Shown: positions 1 through 8,658 of the stretch, piece by piece | Layout of the letters: the number at the start of each line of letters is the position of its first letter | Position numbering within the stretch: position 1 is the first letter of the stretch | From: DYCT01 sp051875715 | GTDB lineage: Bacteria > Bacteroidota > Bacteroidia > Bacteroidales > Bacteroidaceae | Assembly (NCBI GenBank): GCA_051875715.1 | Contig: JBJEHD010000037.1 | Location: 1 to 63,652 of the forward strand | Length of the DNA: 63,652 bases | Reading direction: 5' to 3' | Translations under genes and position numbers: made by a program | The notes under the pieces: model-generated | Database searches by the model: none | Seen by the model: only the letters and a program-made list of their open reading frames with translations | What the model was told of the DNA's origin: nothing

Positions 1-93
1 AAGTAAACTCGTAAACAAACAAATAATCTGTGAAGTAAAATCAGTCATAGTCAACGTCTTGACACCTTCGTCTGCGCCTGTACACACAATGGC

Positions 94-159
94 CTTCACG
101 TGTACACGTAACTGCCTTCGCGTGTACACGCATCAGCCTTTACGTGTACACGCATCGGG
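94..159. repeat. Composite repeat copy 1, 22-bp module (3 units)
   Basis: Three tandem 22-bp units start at 94, 116 and 138. Each begins CTTC or CTTT and carries a core of the form RCGTGTACACGYA, which is strictly alternating purine-pyrimidine and contains the palindrome CGTGTACACG. A degenerate relative may lie just upstream (about 66-93). Nothing else recognisable is seen in 1-93. The module is followed after 6 bp by the 11-bp module, exactly as in the larger copy at 55371-55618. Confidence 0.9.
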
Positions 160-165
160 ATGGGA

Positions 166-231
166 GTTGCAACACCATTGCAACGCCATTGCAATGCCAT
201 TGCAACAGCGTTGCAACGGCATTTAAATTTA
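166..231. repeat. Composite repeat copy 1, 11-bp module (6 units)
   Basis: Six contiguous 11-bp units are seen: five centred on TTGCAA (starts 166, 177, 188, 199, 210) and a last one centred on TTTAAA (221-231). The first unit, GTTGCAACACC, is identical to the first unit of the second copy. The last unit overlaps the TAA stop codon (complement of 229-231) of the adjacent leftward glycosidase gene, so the repeat begins exactly where the gene ends. Confidence 0.9.
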
Positions 232-1380
232 TTCGAAGGGGATGACCATGTTCCACGAGTGGGTGGCGTTTTCGAATCCGCCGGGGCCGTCCATGGTGGC
301 AAAGAAAATCAGGCAGGGTTTCCCTTCCTGGTCGAAATAGATGAAGGGACGCTCCAGCTGGCCTTGCAGGGCCACCTCCCCGTCTTCCCATTCCACCGTG
401 CGCGAGTAGGCTTTCGCATCGGGGTCGACGGTCCAGTGTATGCCGTCCTTGGAGTGGGCCATGGCGCCTCCTCCCTTCTCGCCGGTGAACTTCGCCACGT
501 GGTCTTTGAAGATGATGTGGAATCCCCGTTCGTCTTCCCAAAGGAAGGGGTCTTCCGCTTCGCCCTGCCCGTCTACCTGGAAGATGGGCTGTCCGCCGTT
601 GAGCACGGTGTACGGCCCTTCGATAGAGGGTGCCGAGGCGATGCCTAACGACATGCTCGAGTATCCGTCGTTCCCCTTGTATGAGCGTCCTTTGAACAGC
701 ATCATCACCGATCCGTCGGGGCGGATGACGGGCGACGGGTTGGAGATGAGGAAACTATAGAACGTGCCCGGCTTGGTGTCGAGCAAGGGCTTGTCCAGGC
801 GGGTCCACGGACCATAAGGACTGTCGGCCACGGCCAGTCCGATGCGTTTGTTCGCCCGGCCGACGAGGCACCACGGGCTGTCCAGCGTCAACTCGTTGTA
901 GGTCGGTTCGCGGAAGGGATGGGTCGACCCCATGTAGATGAGGTAGTATTTCCCTTGGTGGCGCAGGATGCGTGGGTTGTGCGTGGAGCGGCCGTCCCAG
1001 TATTCGGCCCCCCGCTCGGGCAGGGCCACGTCGCTGAACGTAAACGGGCCTTGCGGCACATCGGCAACGGCATGGACTATTTCCGACGCAATCATCCATC
1101 CCGGATGGAAAGGAAGCCGTTTGGGGAAGCGGGAGACGTAGAGGTGGTATTTCCCGTCGTCGCCTTGAATCATCGAACTGCCCCATGTCCAGTAGCCTTC
1201 GCATTCGAAGGCCGGCGTGCGGTAGGCTTTGCCCAGGTGATGGAACAGTTCGTTGTGCGAGGTTTGCTTCAGCTGGACGAGGTTGTCAATCTTCTGTGCC
1301 CGGACGGGGCCTATGTGCAAAAACGCGCTCCACAATAGGCAGCAAGCCACCAATGTGGGTGCAATCATAGTTCTTTTCAT
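229..1380 (-). CDS. Exported glycoside hydrolase, five-bladed beta-propeller type (GH43/GH117-like)
   Basis: 383 residues from the Met at 1380. That start is chosen because it is followed by a typical signal peptide (MKRT, hydrophobic stretch, cleavage near VRAQ). The longer frame back to 1425 would bury the signal behind 15 extra residues. The body has repeated propeller-blade motifs: a WDGRSTHNPRI segment, YYLIYMGS, an ISNPSPVIRPDG segment and GEAEDPFLW. These resemble the Asp/Glu-bearing blades of GH43, GH117 and related clans. It probably acts in the periplasm or at the cell surface on a plant or host glycan; the substrate is unknown. It stands alone, divergent from metF. The family call rests on motif style only. 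The 3' end runs straight into the repeat array and no hairpin terminator is seen there. Confidence 0.75.
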   Translation of the reverse strand: MKRTMIAPTLVACCLLWSAFLHIGPVRAQKIDNLVQLKQTSHNELFHHLGKAYRTPAFECEGYWTWGSSMIQGDDGKYHLYVSRFPKRLPFHPGWMIASEIVHAVADVPQGPFTFSDVALPERGAEYWDGRSTHNPRILRHQGKYYLIYMGSTHPFREPTYNELTLDSPWCLVGRANKRIGLAVADSPYGPWTRLDKPLLDTKPGTFYSFLISNPSPVIRPDGSVMMLFKGRSYKGNDGYSSMSLGIASAPSIEGPYTVLNGGQPIFQVDGQGEAEDPFLWEDERGFHIIFKDHVAKFTGEKGGGAMAHSKDGIHWTVDPDAKAYSRTVEWEDGEVALQGQLERPFIYFDQEGKPCLIFFATMDGPGGFENATHSWNMVIPFE

Positions 1381-1463
1381 ATCAGATGTGTTTAAAATTA
1401 GGTTATTCAAGACAAAGAACGTCATTTATTCCCAATTTCTCTCTACTTAATCGCGAATTTTCT

Positions 1464-1471
1464 TACTTTTG
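1464..1471 (+). promoter_or_regulatory. Bacteroidales -7 element of metF
   Basis: TACTTTTG matches TAnnTTTG. A clear TTTG -33 box at 19-22 bp is lacking. Its position implies transcription begins near 1478, which rules out the in-frame ATG at 1469 and supports the metF start at 1520. Confidence 0.55.
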
Positions 1472-1519
1472 TCCGATTATGTGGAAGGATGCCAGGCATC
1501 CGCAGAAGTAGAGAGAAAG

Positions 1520-2473
1520 ATGAAAGTGATAGATTTGATCAAGAGTCGGGAGAAGACAGCCTTCTCATTCGAAATACTGCCCCCTATCAAAGGCACGGGC
1601 ATTGAAAAGGTATATGAAACCATCGATACGCTTCGCGAGTTCGACCCGAAGTACATCAACATCACCACGCACCGCAGCGAGTATGTCTACAAGGAACTGG
1701 GCAACGGACTGTACGAGCGTCGAAAACTGCGCCGTCGGCCGGGCACGGTGGCCGTAGCGGCTGCCATCCAGAACAAGTACGGCATCACGACGGTGCCGCA
1801 CATCCTGTGCAGCGGATTCACGCGTGAGGAGACGGAGTACGTGCTGCTCGACCTGCAGTTCCTGAACATCACGGACCTGCTGGTGCTCCGTGGCGACAAG
1901 GGCAAGCATGAATCGATGTTTACGCCGGAGGGAAACGGCTATCATCATGCCGTGGAACTGCAAGAGCAAATCAACAACTTCAATAAGGGCGTGTTTGTCG
2001 ACGGATCAGCCATCAAGGTGCCGAGCACGCCGTTCTCGTACGGAGTGGCCTGCTATCCGGAGAAGCACGAAGAGGCCCCCAACATGGAGAGCGACATTTA
2101 TTGGCTGAAGAAGAAGGTGGAGGCCGGAGCGGAATACGCCGTGACGCAGTTGTTCTTCGACAATGCCAAGTACTTCGACTTCGTCCGCCGTGTGCGCGAA
2201 GCCGGCATCCAGATACCCATCATCCCGGGCATCAAACCCTTTGCCAAGTTGTCCCAACTCAGCATGGTGCCGAAAACCTTCAAGGTGGATATCCCCGAGG
2301 CGCTGGCAAAGGAAATCGTGAAGTGCAAAACCGACGAAGAGGCCAAGCAGGTGGGCGTCGAGTGGGGCATCGCCCAGTGCCGCGAACTGATGCAGCACGG
2401 GGTGCCCAGCATCCATTTTTACACCGTGTCGGCGGTCGACAGCATCCGCCAGATAGCCAAGGAGATTTACTGA
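1520..2473 (+). CDS. metF: 5,10-methylenetetrahydrofolate reductase
   Basis: 317-residue TIM-barrel flavoprotein that reduces 5,10-methylene-THF to 5-methyl-THF for methionine synthesis. The N-terminus (MKVIDLI, then FSFEILPPIKG) is the conserved MetF start. The FEILPP motif carries the catalytic Glu, and LVLRGDKG and YAVTQLFFDN are further family signatures. Length fits the bacterial single-domain form (about 300-320). The upstream in-frame ATG at 1469 overlaps the -7 element, so 1520 is preferred. The next gene (delta prime subunit) starts 2 bp after the stop, so the two are probably co-transcribed. Confidence 0.95.
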   Translation: MKVIDLIKSREKTAFSFEILPPIKGTGIEKVYETIDTLREFDPKYINITTHRSEYVYKELGNGLYERRKLRRRPGTVAVAAAIQNKYGITTVPHILCSGFTREETEYVLLDLQFLNITDLLVLRGDKGKHESMFTPEGNGYHHAVELQEQINNFNKGVFVDGSAIKVPSTPFSYGVACYPEKHEEAPNMESDIYWLKKKVEAGAEYAVTQLFFDNAKYFDFVRRVREAGIQIPIIPGIKPFAKLSQLSMVPKTFKVDIPEALAKEIVKCKTDEEAKQVGVEWGIAQCRELMQHGVPSIHFYTVSAVDSIRQIAKEIY

Positions 2474-2475
2474 CC

Positions 2476-3603
2476 ATGTTTTTCAGGGACATCATAGGAC
2501 AGGAGGACGTGAAGAACCGCTTCCGGATGGAGGTGGCCGAAGGGCGTGTGCCGCATGCACAGTTGTTGTGCGGGCCGGAAGGAGTGGGCAAGTTGCCGCT
2601 CGCCATCGCCTACGCCCGCTATTTGTGTTGCTCGCATCGGACGGAGACGGACGCCTGCGGCACATGTGCTTCGTGTGTGAAGTTCAACAAGCTGGCGCAT
2701 CCCGACCTGCACTTCGTGTTCCCCGTGGTGAAGAAGAAATCGTCGAGCCGCGAGGCGGTGTCGGACGACTACATCGCCCTGTGGCGTTCGTTCGTGCTGG
2801 CGAATCCGTATTTCAGCTTCCATCACTGGCTGGACGAGATGAACGTTGAAAATGCACAGGCCATCATCTACAGCCGCGAGAGCGAGGAAATCGTACGGAA
2901 ACTGAGTTACAAATCCAGCGAAGGCGGCTACAAGGTGATGATTATCTGGCTGCCGGAGAAGATGAACGCCACCTGTTCCAACAAACTGCTGAAGATGCTG
3001 GAAGAGCCGCCTGCACAGACGGTGTTCCTCTTGGTGTCAGAAGCCCCCGACATGATTTTGCCGACCATCCTGAGCCGGACGCAGCGCATACAGGTCTCCA
3101 AAGTGGACGAAGCGGACATCCGTGCCATGCTGGAGCAACGCTACGGCCTGCTCCCGGGCGATGCGGAAGAGGTGGCCCGCTTGGCCAATGGCAATGTGGT
3201 CAAGGCCTTGGAGGCCATCCACCTGTCCGAGGACAACAAACGCTTCTTCGACCTGTTTGTCAGCCTGATGCGCCTCTCGTATATGCGGAAACTGAAGGAG
3301 ATGAAGCAATGGAGCGAAGAGGTGGCCGGCATGGGGCGCGAAAAACAGAAGAACTTCCTGGCCTACTGCCAGCGCATGCTTCGCGAGAACTTCATCAGCA
3401 ATTTCCGGCGGAGCGAACTGGTGTACATGAACAAGGACGAGTCCGGCTTCTCCACCCGCTTTGCCCCCTTCATCAACGAACGAAACGTGATGGGCATCAT
3501 GTACGAACTGAGCGAGGCGCAGCTGCACATCGAGCAGAACGTGAATCCCAAGATGGTGTTCTTCGATTTCTCGCTGAAAATGATAGTACTATTGAAACAA
3601 TAA
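2476..3603 (+). CDS. holB: DNA polymerase III delta prime-type clamp loader subunit
   Basis: 375-residue AAA+ clamp loader protein. It begins MFFRDIIGQ, typical of DnaX/HolB proteins. A Walker A-like loop GPEGVGK (about residues 33-39) is followed by Leu instead of Thr/Ser, as expected for a non-hydrolysing delta prime subunit. Cysteines in CC-(x)8-CGTCASC (about residues 51-66) form the zinc module. LLKMLEEPP and ILSRTQRI are the family sensor and SRC-like motifs. The C-terminal third is the helical collar domain. It lies between metF and ricT, the usual Bacteroidales neighbourhood. The start follows the metF stop by 2 bp; longer upstream frames run inside metF and are rejected. Confidence 0.9.
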   Translation: MFFRDIIGQEDVKNRFRMEVAEGRVPHAQLLCGPEGVGKLPLAIAYARYLCCSHRTETDACGTCASCVKFNKLAHPDLHFVFPVVKKKSSSREAVSDDYIALWRSFVLANPYFSFHHWLDEMNVENAQAIIYSRESEEIVRKLSYKSSEGGYKVMIIWLPEKMNATCSNKLLKMLEEPPAQTVFLLVSEAPDMILPTILSRTQRIQVSKVDEADIRAMLEQRYGLLPGDAEEVARLANGNVVKALEAIHLSEDNKRFFDLFVSLMRLSYMRKLKEMKQWSEEVAGMGREKQKNFLAYCQRMLRENFISNFRRSELVYMNKDESGFSTRFAPFINERNVMGIMYELSEAQLHIEQNVNPKMVFFDFSLKMIVLLKQ

Positions 3604-3633
3604 TAACCTTATAATCGAAAGGAAAAAGAATAG

Positions 3634-4929
3634 ATGGACGACTACAAATGGAAGAACGGAAGCGGCCGCTTGTGCTGCAAAGGATGTTCTCGACAAGATA
3701 ATAAACTGAACACCTACGACTACATGGCCGACATCCCGGGCAATGCCGAGGAATGCGACCTGGTGGAGGTGCAGTTTAAGAACACGCGGAAGGGATATTA
3801 CCGCAACACCAACAAACTTCCCCTGGAGAAAGGCGACATCGTGGCCGTCGAGGCGACGCCGGGACACGACATCGGCATCGTCACGCTGACCGGCCGTCTG
3901 GTGCCGCTGCAGATGCGGAAAAACAATCCGAAGGGAAACGACGCGGACATCAAGCGCATCTATCGTAAGGCCAAGCAGGTCGACATGGACAAATATGCGG
4001 AAGCCAAAGCGAAGGAGCACGACACGATGATTCGCTCCAGACAGATTGCCAAAGACCTGAAACTGGACATGAAGATTGGCGACGTGGAATACCAGGGCGA
4101 CGGCAACAAGGCCATCTTCTACTACATCGCCGACGAGCGGGTGGACTTCCGCCAACTCATCAAGGTGCTGGCCGAGGCCTTCCGTGTCCGCATCGAGATG
4201 AAGCAGATTGGAGCCCGTCAGGAAGCCGGACGCATCGGTGGAATCGGCCCCTGCGGACGGGAGTTGTGCTGTGCCACATGGATGACCAATTTCGTGTCGG
4301 TGTCGACCAATGCGGCCCGTTTCCAGGATATCTCGTTGAATCCGCAGAAACTGGCCGGACAATGCGCCAAGTTGAAGTGCTGCCTGAACTACGAAATCGA
4401 CGGCTACGTAGAAGCCCAGAAACGCCTGCCCTCGAAGGAAATCGAACTGCAGACGGAGGATGGCACCTACTATTTCTTCAAATCGGATATCCTGAAGGGA
4501 CTGGTCACTTACTCGACAGACAAGAACTTTGCCGCCAACGCGGTGACCATCACCGGACGCCGCGCCTTCGAGATTATCAGCATGAACCGCAAGGGACAGA
4601 AGCCGGAGAGCCTCCTTTCGTCCGAACATCAGTCCGAACAGAAAGTGTCGACCGACCTGCTGGACCAGGACAGCCTGACACGCTTCGACAAGCGGAAAGG
4701 CTCGGGCGGCAACAACCGGAAGAAGAAAAAGAAGAAACCGCAGGCTGCGGAAGGCGGACAACCGGCTGCCGCACAGACCGCAGGAAAGAAGCCGCAGACG
4801 AAGAAACCGAACCCGGAGGCCAAGCCGGCAGAGAAGAAGGAGGGTGCTCCCAAGGAACCTGCAAACCGGCCGCCTCGTCCGAAGAACAAACCGCAAGACA
4901 AGCCGCAAAACAATGCTCCGAAAGAGTAA
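3634..4929 (+). CDS. ricT: PSP1-domain protein, RicT/YaaT family
   Basis: 431 residues. The PSP1 domain (about 40-270) contains CDLVEVQF, the GIGPCGRELCC segment and GQCAKLKCC, the cysteine motifs conserved in RicT. In Bacillus subtilis RicT works with RicA and RicF on RNase Y and binds Fe-S clusters; the role in Bacteroidetes is not established. The N-terminus has an extra LCCKGC motif. The last ~90 residues are a low-complexity Lys/Pro/Ala/Gln tail that includes a run of six lysines, suggesting RNA or protein contacts. The gldH start overlaps the 3' end by 17 bp. Confidence 0.88.
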   Translation: MDDYKWKNGSGRLCCKGCSRQDNKLNTYDYMADIPGNAEECDLVEVQFKNTRKGYYRNTNKLPLEKGDIVAVEATPGHDIGIVTLTGRLVPLQMRKNNPKGNDADIKRIYRKAKQVDMDKYAEAKAKEHDTMIRSRQIAKDLKLDMKIGDVEYQGDGNKAIFYYIADERVDFRQLIKVLAEAFRVRIEMKQIGARQEAGRIGGIGPCGRELCCATWMTNFVSVSTNAARFQDISLNPQKLAGQCAKLKCCLNYEIDGYVEAQKRLPSKEIELQTEDGTYYFFKSDILKGLVTYSTDKNFAANAVTITGRRAFEIISMNRKGQKPESLLSSEHQSEQKVSTDLLDQDSLTRFDKRKGSGGNNRKKKKKKPQAAEGGQPAAAQTAGKKPQTKKPNPEAKPAEKKEGAPKEPANRPPRPKNKPQDKPQNNAPKE

Positions 4930-5365
4930 CCCTTGGATGGCGGGCGTATGGATGCTGGTGGTGCTGGCAGGTCTCTCGGCCTGCCGGAAGGCCACCTTGT
5001 ATCATGCGTTCTGTCCTGTCCCGGTGGAGGGATGGCGACAGACGGACACGCTGTATTTCCCTGTGAGCGTGTCCGACACGTTGTCCGTCCTGCGCTTGTC
5101 GGTCGACGTGCGCCACACGGATGCCTACCCGTATCAGAACCTGTATTTGTTTGTCGAAGGCGACACGGTCGAATGCCGTTTGTCCGACCGTCAGGGCCGA
5201 TGGGTAGGGAAGGGACTGAGCGCGTCCTATCAAAGCCGGTTTCTGTGGCGCAGGCAGGCCATTCCGCACTCGGACACGGTGCGGATTCGCATCTCGCACG
5301 GCATGTCCGATCCCTTGTTGCCTGGCATTCAGGACATAGGGCTGTGTGTAGAGAGGCCCGATTGA
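4913..5365 (+). CDS. gldH: Gliding motility-type lipoprotein GldH
   Basis: 150 residues. The start at 4913 gives a canonical lipoprotein signal: MLRKS, a hydrophobic core, and lipobox LSAC with Cys24. An in-frame start at 4844 would put 23 residues inside ricT before the signal. The mature part (YHAF, DTLYFPV, YPYQNLYLFVE) matches GldH. The family is widespread in Bacteroidetes, including non-gliding gut species, where its role is unknown. It is translationally coupled to ricT and meets rodA tail to tail with only 3 bp between stop codons. Confidence 0.85.
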   Translation: MLRKSNPWMAGVWMLVVLAGLSACRKATLYHAFCPVPVEGWRQTDTLYFPVSVSDTLSVLRLSVDVRHTDAYPYQNLYLFVEGDTVECRLSDRQGRWVGKGLSASYQSRFLWRRQAIPHSDTVRIRISHGMSDPLLPGIQDIGLCVERPD

Positions 5366-5368
5366 GAC

Positions 5369-6820
5369 TTACTCGCTGCGGGCCGCGTCGATGCGCAGGA
5401 AGATGAAGAGCAGACAGGTGAACCCCCACAGCGACGAACCGCCGTAACTGAAGAAGGGCAGCGGGATGCCGATGACCGGCGTCAGCCCCAGCACCATGCC
5501 GATGTTGATGAACAGGTGGAAGAGCAGGATGCTCACCACGCAGTAGCCGTAGACACGCCCGAAGGTGTCGCGTTGTCGCTCGGACAAGATGATTAGCCGC
5601 AGAATCAGAAACAGGAAGAGCAGCAGGACGGCGGCGGAGCCGATGAACCCCTGTTCCTCGCCTACGGTGCAGAAGATGAAGTCGGTGTGCTGTTCCGGCA
5701 CGTACTTCAGTTTGGTCTGTGTGCCGTTCAAGAATCCTTTCCCGACAAATCCGCCCGACCCGATGGCGATTTTCGACTGGTTGACGTTGTATCCGGCACC
5801 GGCCAGGTCCTCCTCCATGCCCAGGACGACCTTGATACGCACTTGCTGGTGCGGTTGCAGCACCCGGTTGAACACGTAGTCGCTGGAGTAGAGAAACCCG
5901 ATCGACCCGATGGCGAACAGGGCGATGAGTGCGAAGTTCTTGCTGCGGCGTGCGATGCTCAGATACAAGAGGTAGACTATGGTGGCTGCACAGATTCCCC
6001 ACAGCACGTACGACACGTTGAAGGGGAACCACACGCCCGAGATAATCAGCGACAGGACGATGAGGACCGCGCTGCCCAGCAGTATCTGGAAGGCGGCCTT
6101 GTCGCGCTTGCAATAGATGCGTATCATGCCGACAACGAACAGCAGGATGAGGCTCAGCACGGCAAACTCTCCGACCACGGTGGGCGTTTCGCCGATGAAG
6201 GTTTCGCCGAACCGGATGCCCACGACGAAGTAGACCACGGCGCTGATGCCGGCAAACAGAATGGCACCCGGCATCCCCTCCCGGTAGAGCATCAGGAAGA
6301 AGGCCGTGTAGACCAGTGCCGACCCCGTCTCCTTCTGCATGATAATCAGTCCCATCGGCAACAGGATGAGGAAGACCAGCATCAGCATGTCTTTCCACCG
6401 ACCGATGTGGAAGGAATAGGCGTTCATGTATTTGGCCAGGACCAGTGCGGTGGCGAACTTGGCGAACTCGGCGGGTTGCAGGCTCACCGGACCCATCACC
6501 AGCCACGAGCGCGAGCCCTTCGTGTCGGGGGCGATGAAGATGGTGACCAACAGCAGCAGCATCATGCCGATGTAGATGAGGTAGGAGAACATGTCGTAGA
6601 ACTTCTCCTCCAGCATGAGCAGGACGAAACCCAACCCCAGCGAGCATCCGGCCCACATGAGTTGTTTGCCCGGAAAACTCTGGAAGGAGAAGAAGTCGAT
6701 TTCTCCGTAATTGTAGGTGGCTCCGCAGATGCTGAACCATCCGCAGACAATCAGTATCAGATACAGGAAAAGGGTGGTCCAGTCCACCGTCTTCCATACG
6801 CTAACGTTCCTGGTTCCCAT
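5369..6820 (-). CDS. rodA: Rod-shape SEDS glycosyltransferase RodA
   Basis: 483-residue polytopic membrane protein of the SEDS family, the peptidoglycan glycan-strand polymerase that partners PBP2 in the elongasome. About ten hydrophobic segments are visible. Conserved motifs include KGSRSWL, LQPAEFAKF, PEQHTDFIF and GIPLPFFSYGGSSL near the C-terminus. The middle (about 210-300) carries additional helices and makes the protein longer than E. coli RodA, which is usual in Bacteroidetes. It is the last gene of purH-mreBCD-mrdA-rodA and its start overlaps the mrdA end by 20 bp. Confidence 0.95.
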   Translation of the reverse strand: MGTRNVSVWKTVDWTTLFLYLILIVCGWFSICGATYNYGEIDFFSFQSFPGKQLMWAGCSLGLGFVLLMLEEKFYDMFSYLIYIGMMLLLLVTIFIAPDTKGSRSWLVMGPVSLQPAEFAKFATALVLAKYMNAYSFHIGRWKDMLMLVFLILLPMGLIIMQKETGSALVYTAFFLMLYREGMPGAILFAGISAVVYFVVGIRFGETFIGETPTVVGEFAVLSLILLFVVGMIRIYCKRDKAAFQILLGSAVLIVLSLIISGVWFPFNVSYVLWGICAATIVYLLYLSIARRSKNFALIALFAIGSIGFLYSSDYVFNRVLQPHQQVRIKVVLGMEEDLAGAGYNVNQSKIAIGSGGFVGKGFLNGTQTKLKYVPEQHTDFIFCTVGEEQGFIGSAAVLLLFLFLILRLIILSERQRDTFGRVYGYCVVSILLFHLFINIGMVLGLTPVIGIPLPFFSYGGSSLWGFTCLLFIFLRIDAARSE

Positions 6821-8654
6821 AGTTGATGATTCGTTTGCTGATATCTTCGGCTTTCACTTTGCTGTTCTCCGAGAGTTCGCCGTTGAGGTACTGCTCCATC
6901 AGCAGCGCACCGATAGGTACGCCGTAGACGGCACCGAACCCGCCGTTCTCCACATAGACGGCTACGGCAATCTTGGGTTTGTCCATCGGGGCGAATCCCA
7001 TGAAGACGGAGTGGTCGTGTCCCCGGTTCTGGGCGGTACCGGTCTTTCCGCACACTTCGATGCCCGGCAGGTTGGCCCCCCGGCAGGTGCCGCCCAGCAC
7101 GGCGTTGCGCATTCCTTCCACCACGGTCTCGTAATATTGTCGGTCCACCTTGGTGTAGTGGCGGTTCGTATAGGTGGTGTCGGGCGTTTCGCCCTCGACG
7201 GCTTTCACGACGTGCGGGGTGATGTAATATCCCCTGTTGGCGATGGTGGCTCCCAGGTTGGCTATCTGCAGAGGGGTGAGCAGCACTTCGCCCTGCCCGA
7301 TGGCGATACTGATGATGGTCAGGCCGTTCCACGAGCCCCGGTAGGCCTTGTCGTAGAACTGTGCGTTGGGAATCAGACCCCGTTTCTCGCCCGGCAGGTC
7401 CACGCCCAGTTTGTAGCCGAAGCCCATCGACACCATGTAGTCGCGCCACGTGTTCATGGCGTTTTGCGGCCGTCCGTACTTCTTCATGCCAATCATGCGG
7501 TACAACCCCCAGCAGAAGTAGGAGTTGCACGACGTGGCGATGGCCGGCACCAGGGGCAGCGGGGCCGGATGTGCGTGGCATCCCACGCGGAGTCCGGCAT
7601 GGACGAATCCGTGGAAACAGGGGAAGGGGGTGTTGGCCTGTATGACTCCTTCTTGCAGGAAGGTGAGACCCTGGGCGGTTTTGAAGGTCGAGCCCGGAGG
7701 ATAGGCACCCATGATGGCGCGGTTCAGGAGCGGCTTCTTCTTGTCGCGTTCCATGGTCATGTGGTTCTTCCCTCGCTGGCGTCCGATCATCATGCGGGGG
7801 TCGAACGAGGGCGAGGAGACCATGCAGAGGATTTCGCCCGTTTCCGGCTCGATGGCCACGATGCTGCCAATCTTGTTCTGCATCAGTTTCTCGCCCAGCA
7901 TCTGCAGCTGGATGTCCAACCCTAAGGTCAGGTTCTTGCCGGGGATAGATGTCTCGTCCAACTGGCCGTCCATGTATCGGCCTTGTATGCGTCCGTGGGC
8001 GTCGCGCAAGAGGATTTCTACTCCTTTGACGCCTCGCAGCTGCTTTTCGTACGAGCGTTCCACTCCCTGCTTCCCGATGAAGTCCCCTCGGACGTAGAAC
8101 CCGTCTTCGTCTCCCTCGATGTCTTTCATCGACACTTCGGCGATGTCTCCCAGCACGTGGGCGGCCGAGTTGTAGGTGTATTGGCGGATGGTTCGGCGTT
8201 GGATGTAGAAGCCGGGAAATTTGAACAGTTTCTCCTGGAAGATGCCGCATTCCTCGGCCGACAGTTGCGTGAGGAACACCTGATGGGTGTAGGGCGAGTA
8301 GCCCGGATTCATGCGCTTGTTTCGTACGTCCTGCATGCGGCGGACGAAGTAGTTCGTGGTGATGCCCAATGCGTTGCAGAAGTCCAGCGTGTCGAGGTTC
8401 GTCACCTCGCGGGGCACGAACGTGATGTCGTAGGCCGGTTGGTTGTACACCAGGAGTTCGCCGTTGCGGTCGTACATCACGCCGCGTGCGGGAAACTGGA
8501 TTTTCTTCAGGAAGGCGTTGCTGTCGGCGTTCTTCTTGTAGTCGTCCGACAGAATTTGCAGGGAGAACAGCCGTATCAGGTAGATGAGCACGATGGCGAT
8601 GGCTGCTCCGCCGATGATGTATTTCCGTTTTTCAAGCGTATAGTCCTTTGCCAC
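6801..8654 (-). CDS. mrdA: Penicillin-binding protein 2 (elongation transpeptidase)
   Basis: 617-residue class B PBP that crosslinks peptidoglycan during lateral growth. It has one N-terminal membrane anchor (about 12-32) and a dimerisation/pedestal region starting ARGVMYDRNGELL. The transpeptidase domain has catalytic Ser322 in STFK, the SCN triad element and KTGTAQ. The long TIRQYTYNSAAHVLG segment is typical of MrdA. It follows mreD by 4 bp and overlaps rodA, as expected for tight operon coupling. Confidence 0.96.
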   Translation of the reverse strand: MAKDYTLEKRKYIIGGAAIAIVLIYLIRLFSLQILSDDYKKNADSNAFLKKIQFPARGVMYDRNGELLVYNQPAYDITFVPREVTNLDTLDFCNALGITTNYFVRRMQDVRNKRMNPGYSPYTHQVFLTQLSAEECGIFQEKLFKFPGFYIQRRTIRQYTYNSAAHVLGDIAEVSMKDIEGDEDGFYVRGDFIGKQGVERSYEKQLRGVKGVEILLRDAHGRIQGRYMDGQLDETSIPGKNLTLGLDIQLQMLGEKLMQNKIGSIVAIEPETGEILCMVSSPSFDPRMMIGRQRGKNHMTMERDKKKPLLNRAIMGAYPPGSTFKTAQGLTFLQEGVIQANTPFPCFHGFVHAGLRVGCHAHPAPLPLVPAIATSCNSYFCWGLYRMIGMKKYGRPQNAMNTWRDYMVSMGFGYKLGVDLPGEKRGLIPNAQFYDKAYRGSWNGLTIISIAIGQGEVLLTPLQIANLGATIANRGYYITPHVVKAVEGETPDTTYTNRHYTKVDRQYYETVVEGMRNAVLGGTCRGANLPGIEVCGKTGTAQNRGHDHSVFMGFAPMDKPKIAVAVYVENGGFGAVYGVPIGALLMEQYLNGELSENSKVKAEDISKRIINYGNQER

Positions 8655-8658
8655 TGTC

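Noticed and set aside
96..302. Small leftward frame across repeat copy 1
   Set aside because: Same artefact as above; it also overlaps the glycosidase gene end.
1425..2473. Thought of a folate or SAM riboswitch before metF
   Set aside because: The leader predicted from the -7 element is only about 40 nt, too short for one.
4629..6797. Very long leftward frame opposite ricT/gldH and rodA
   Set aside because: It is the shadow of GC-rich genes with Arg/His/Pro-rich nonsense composition; rodA and ricT are certain.
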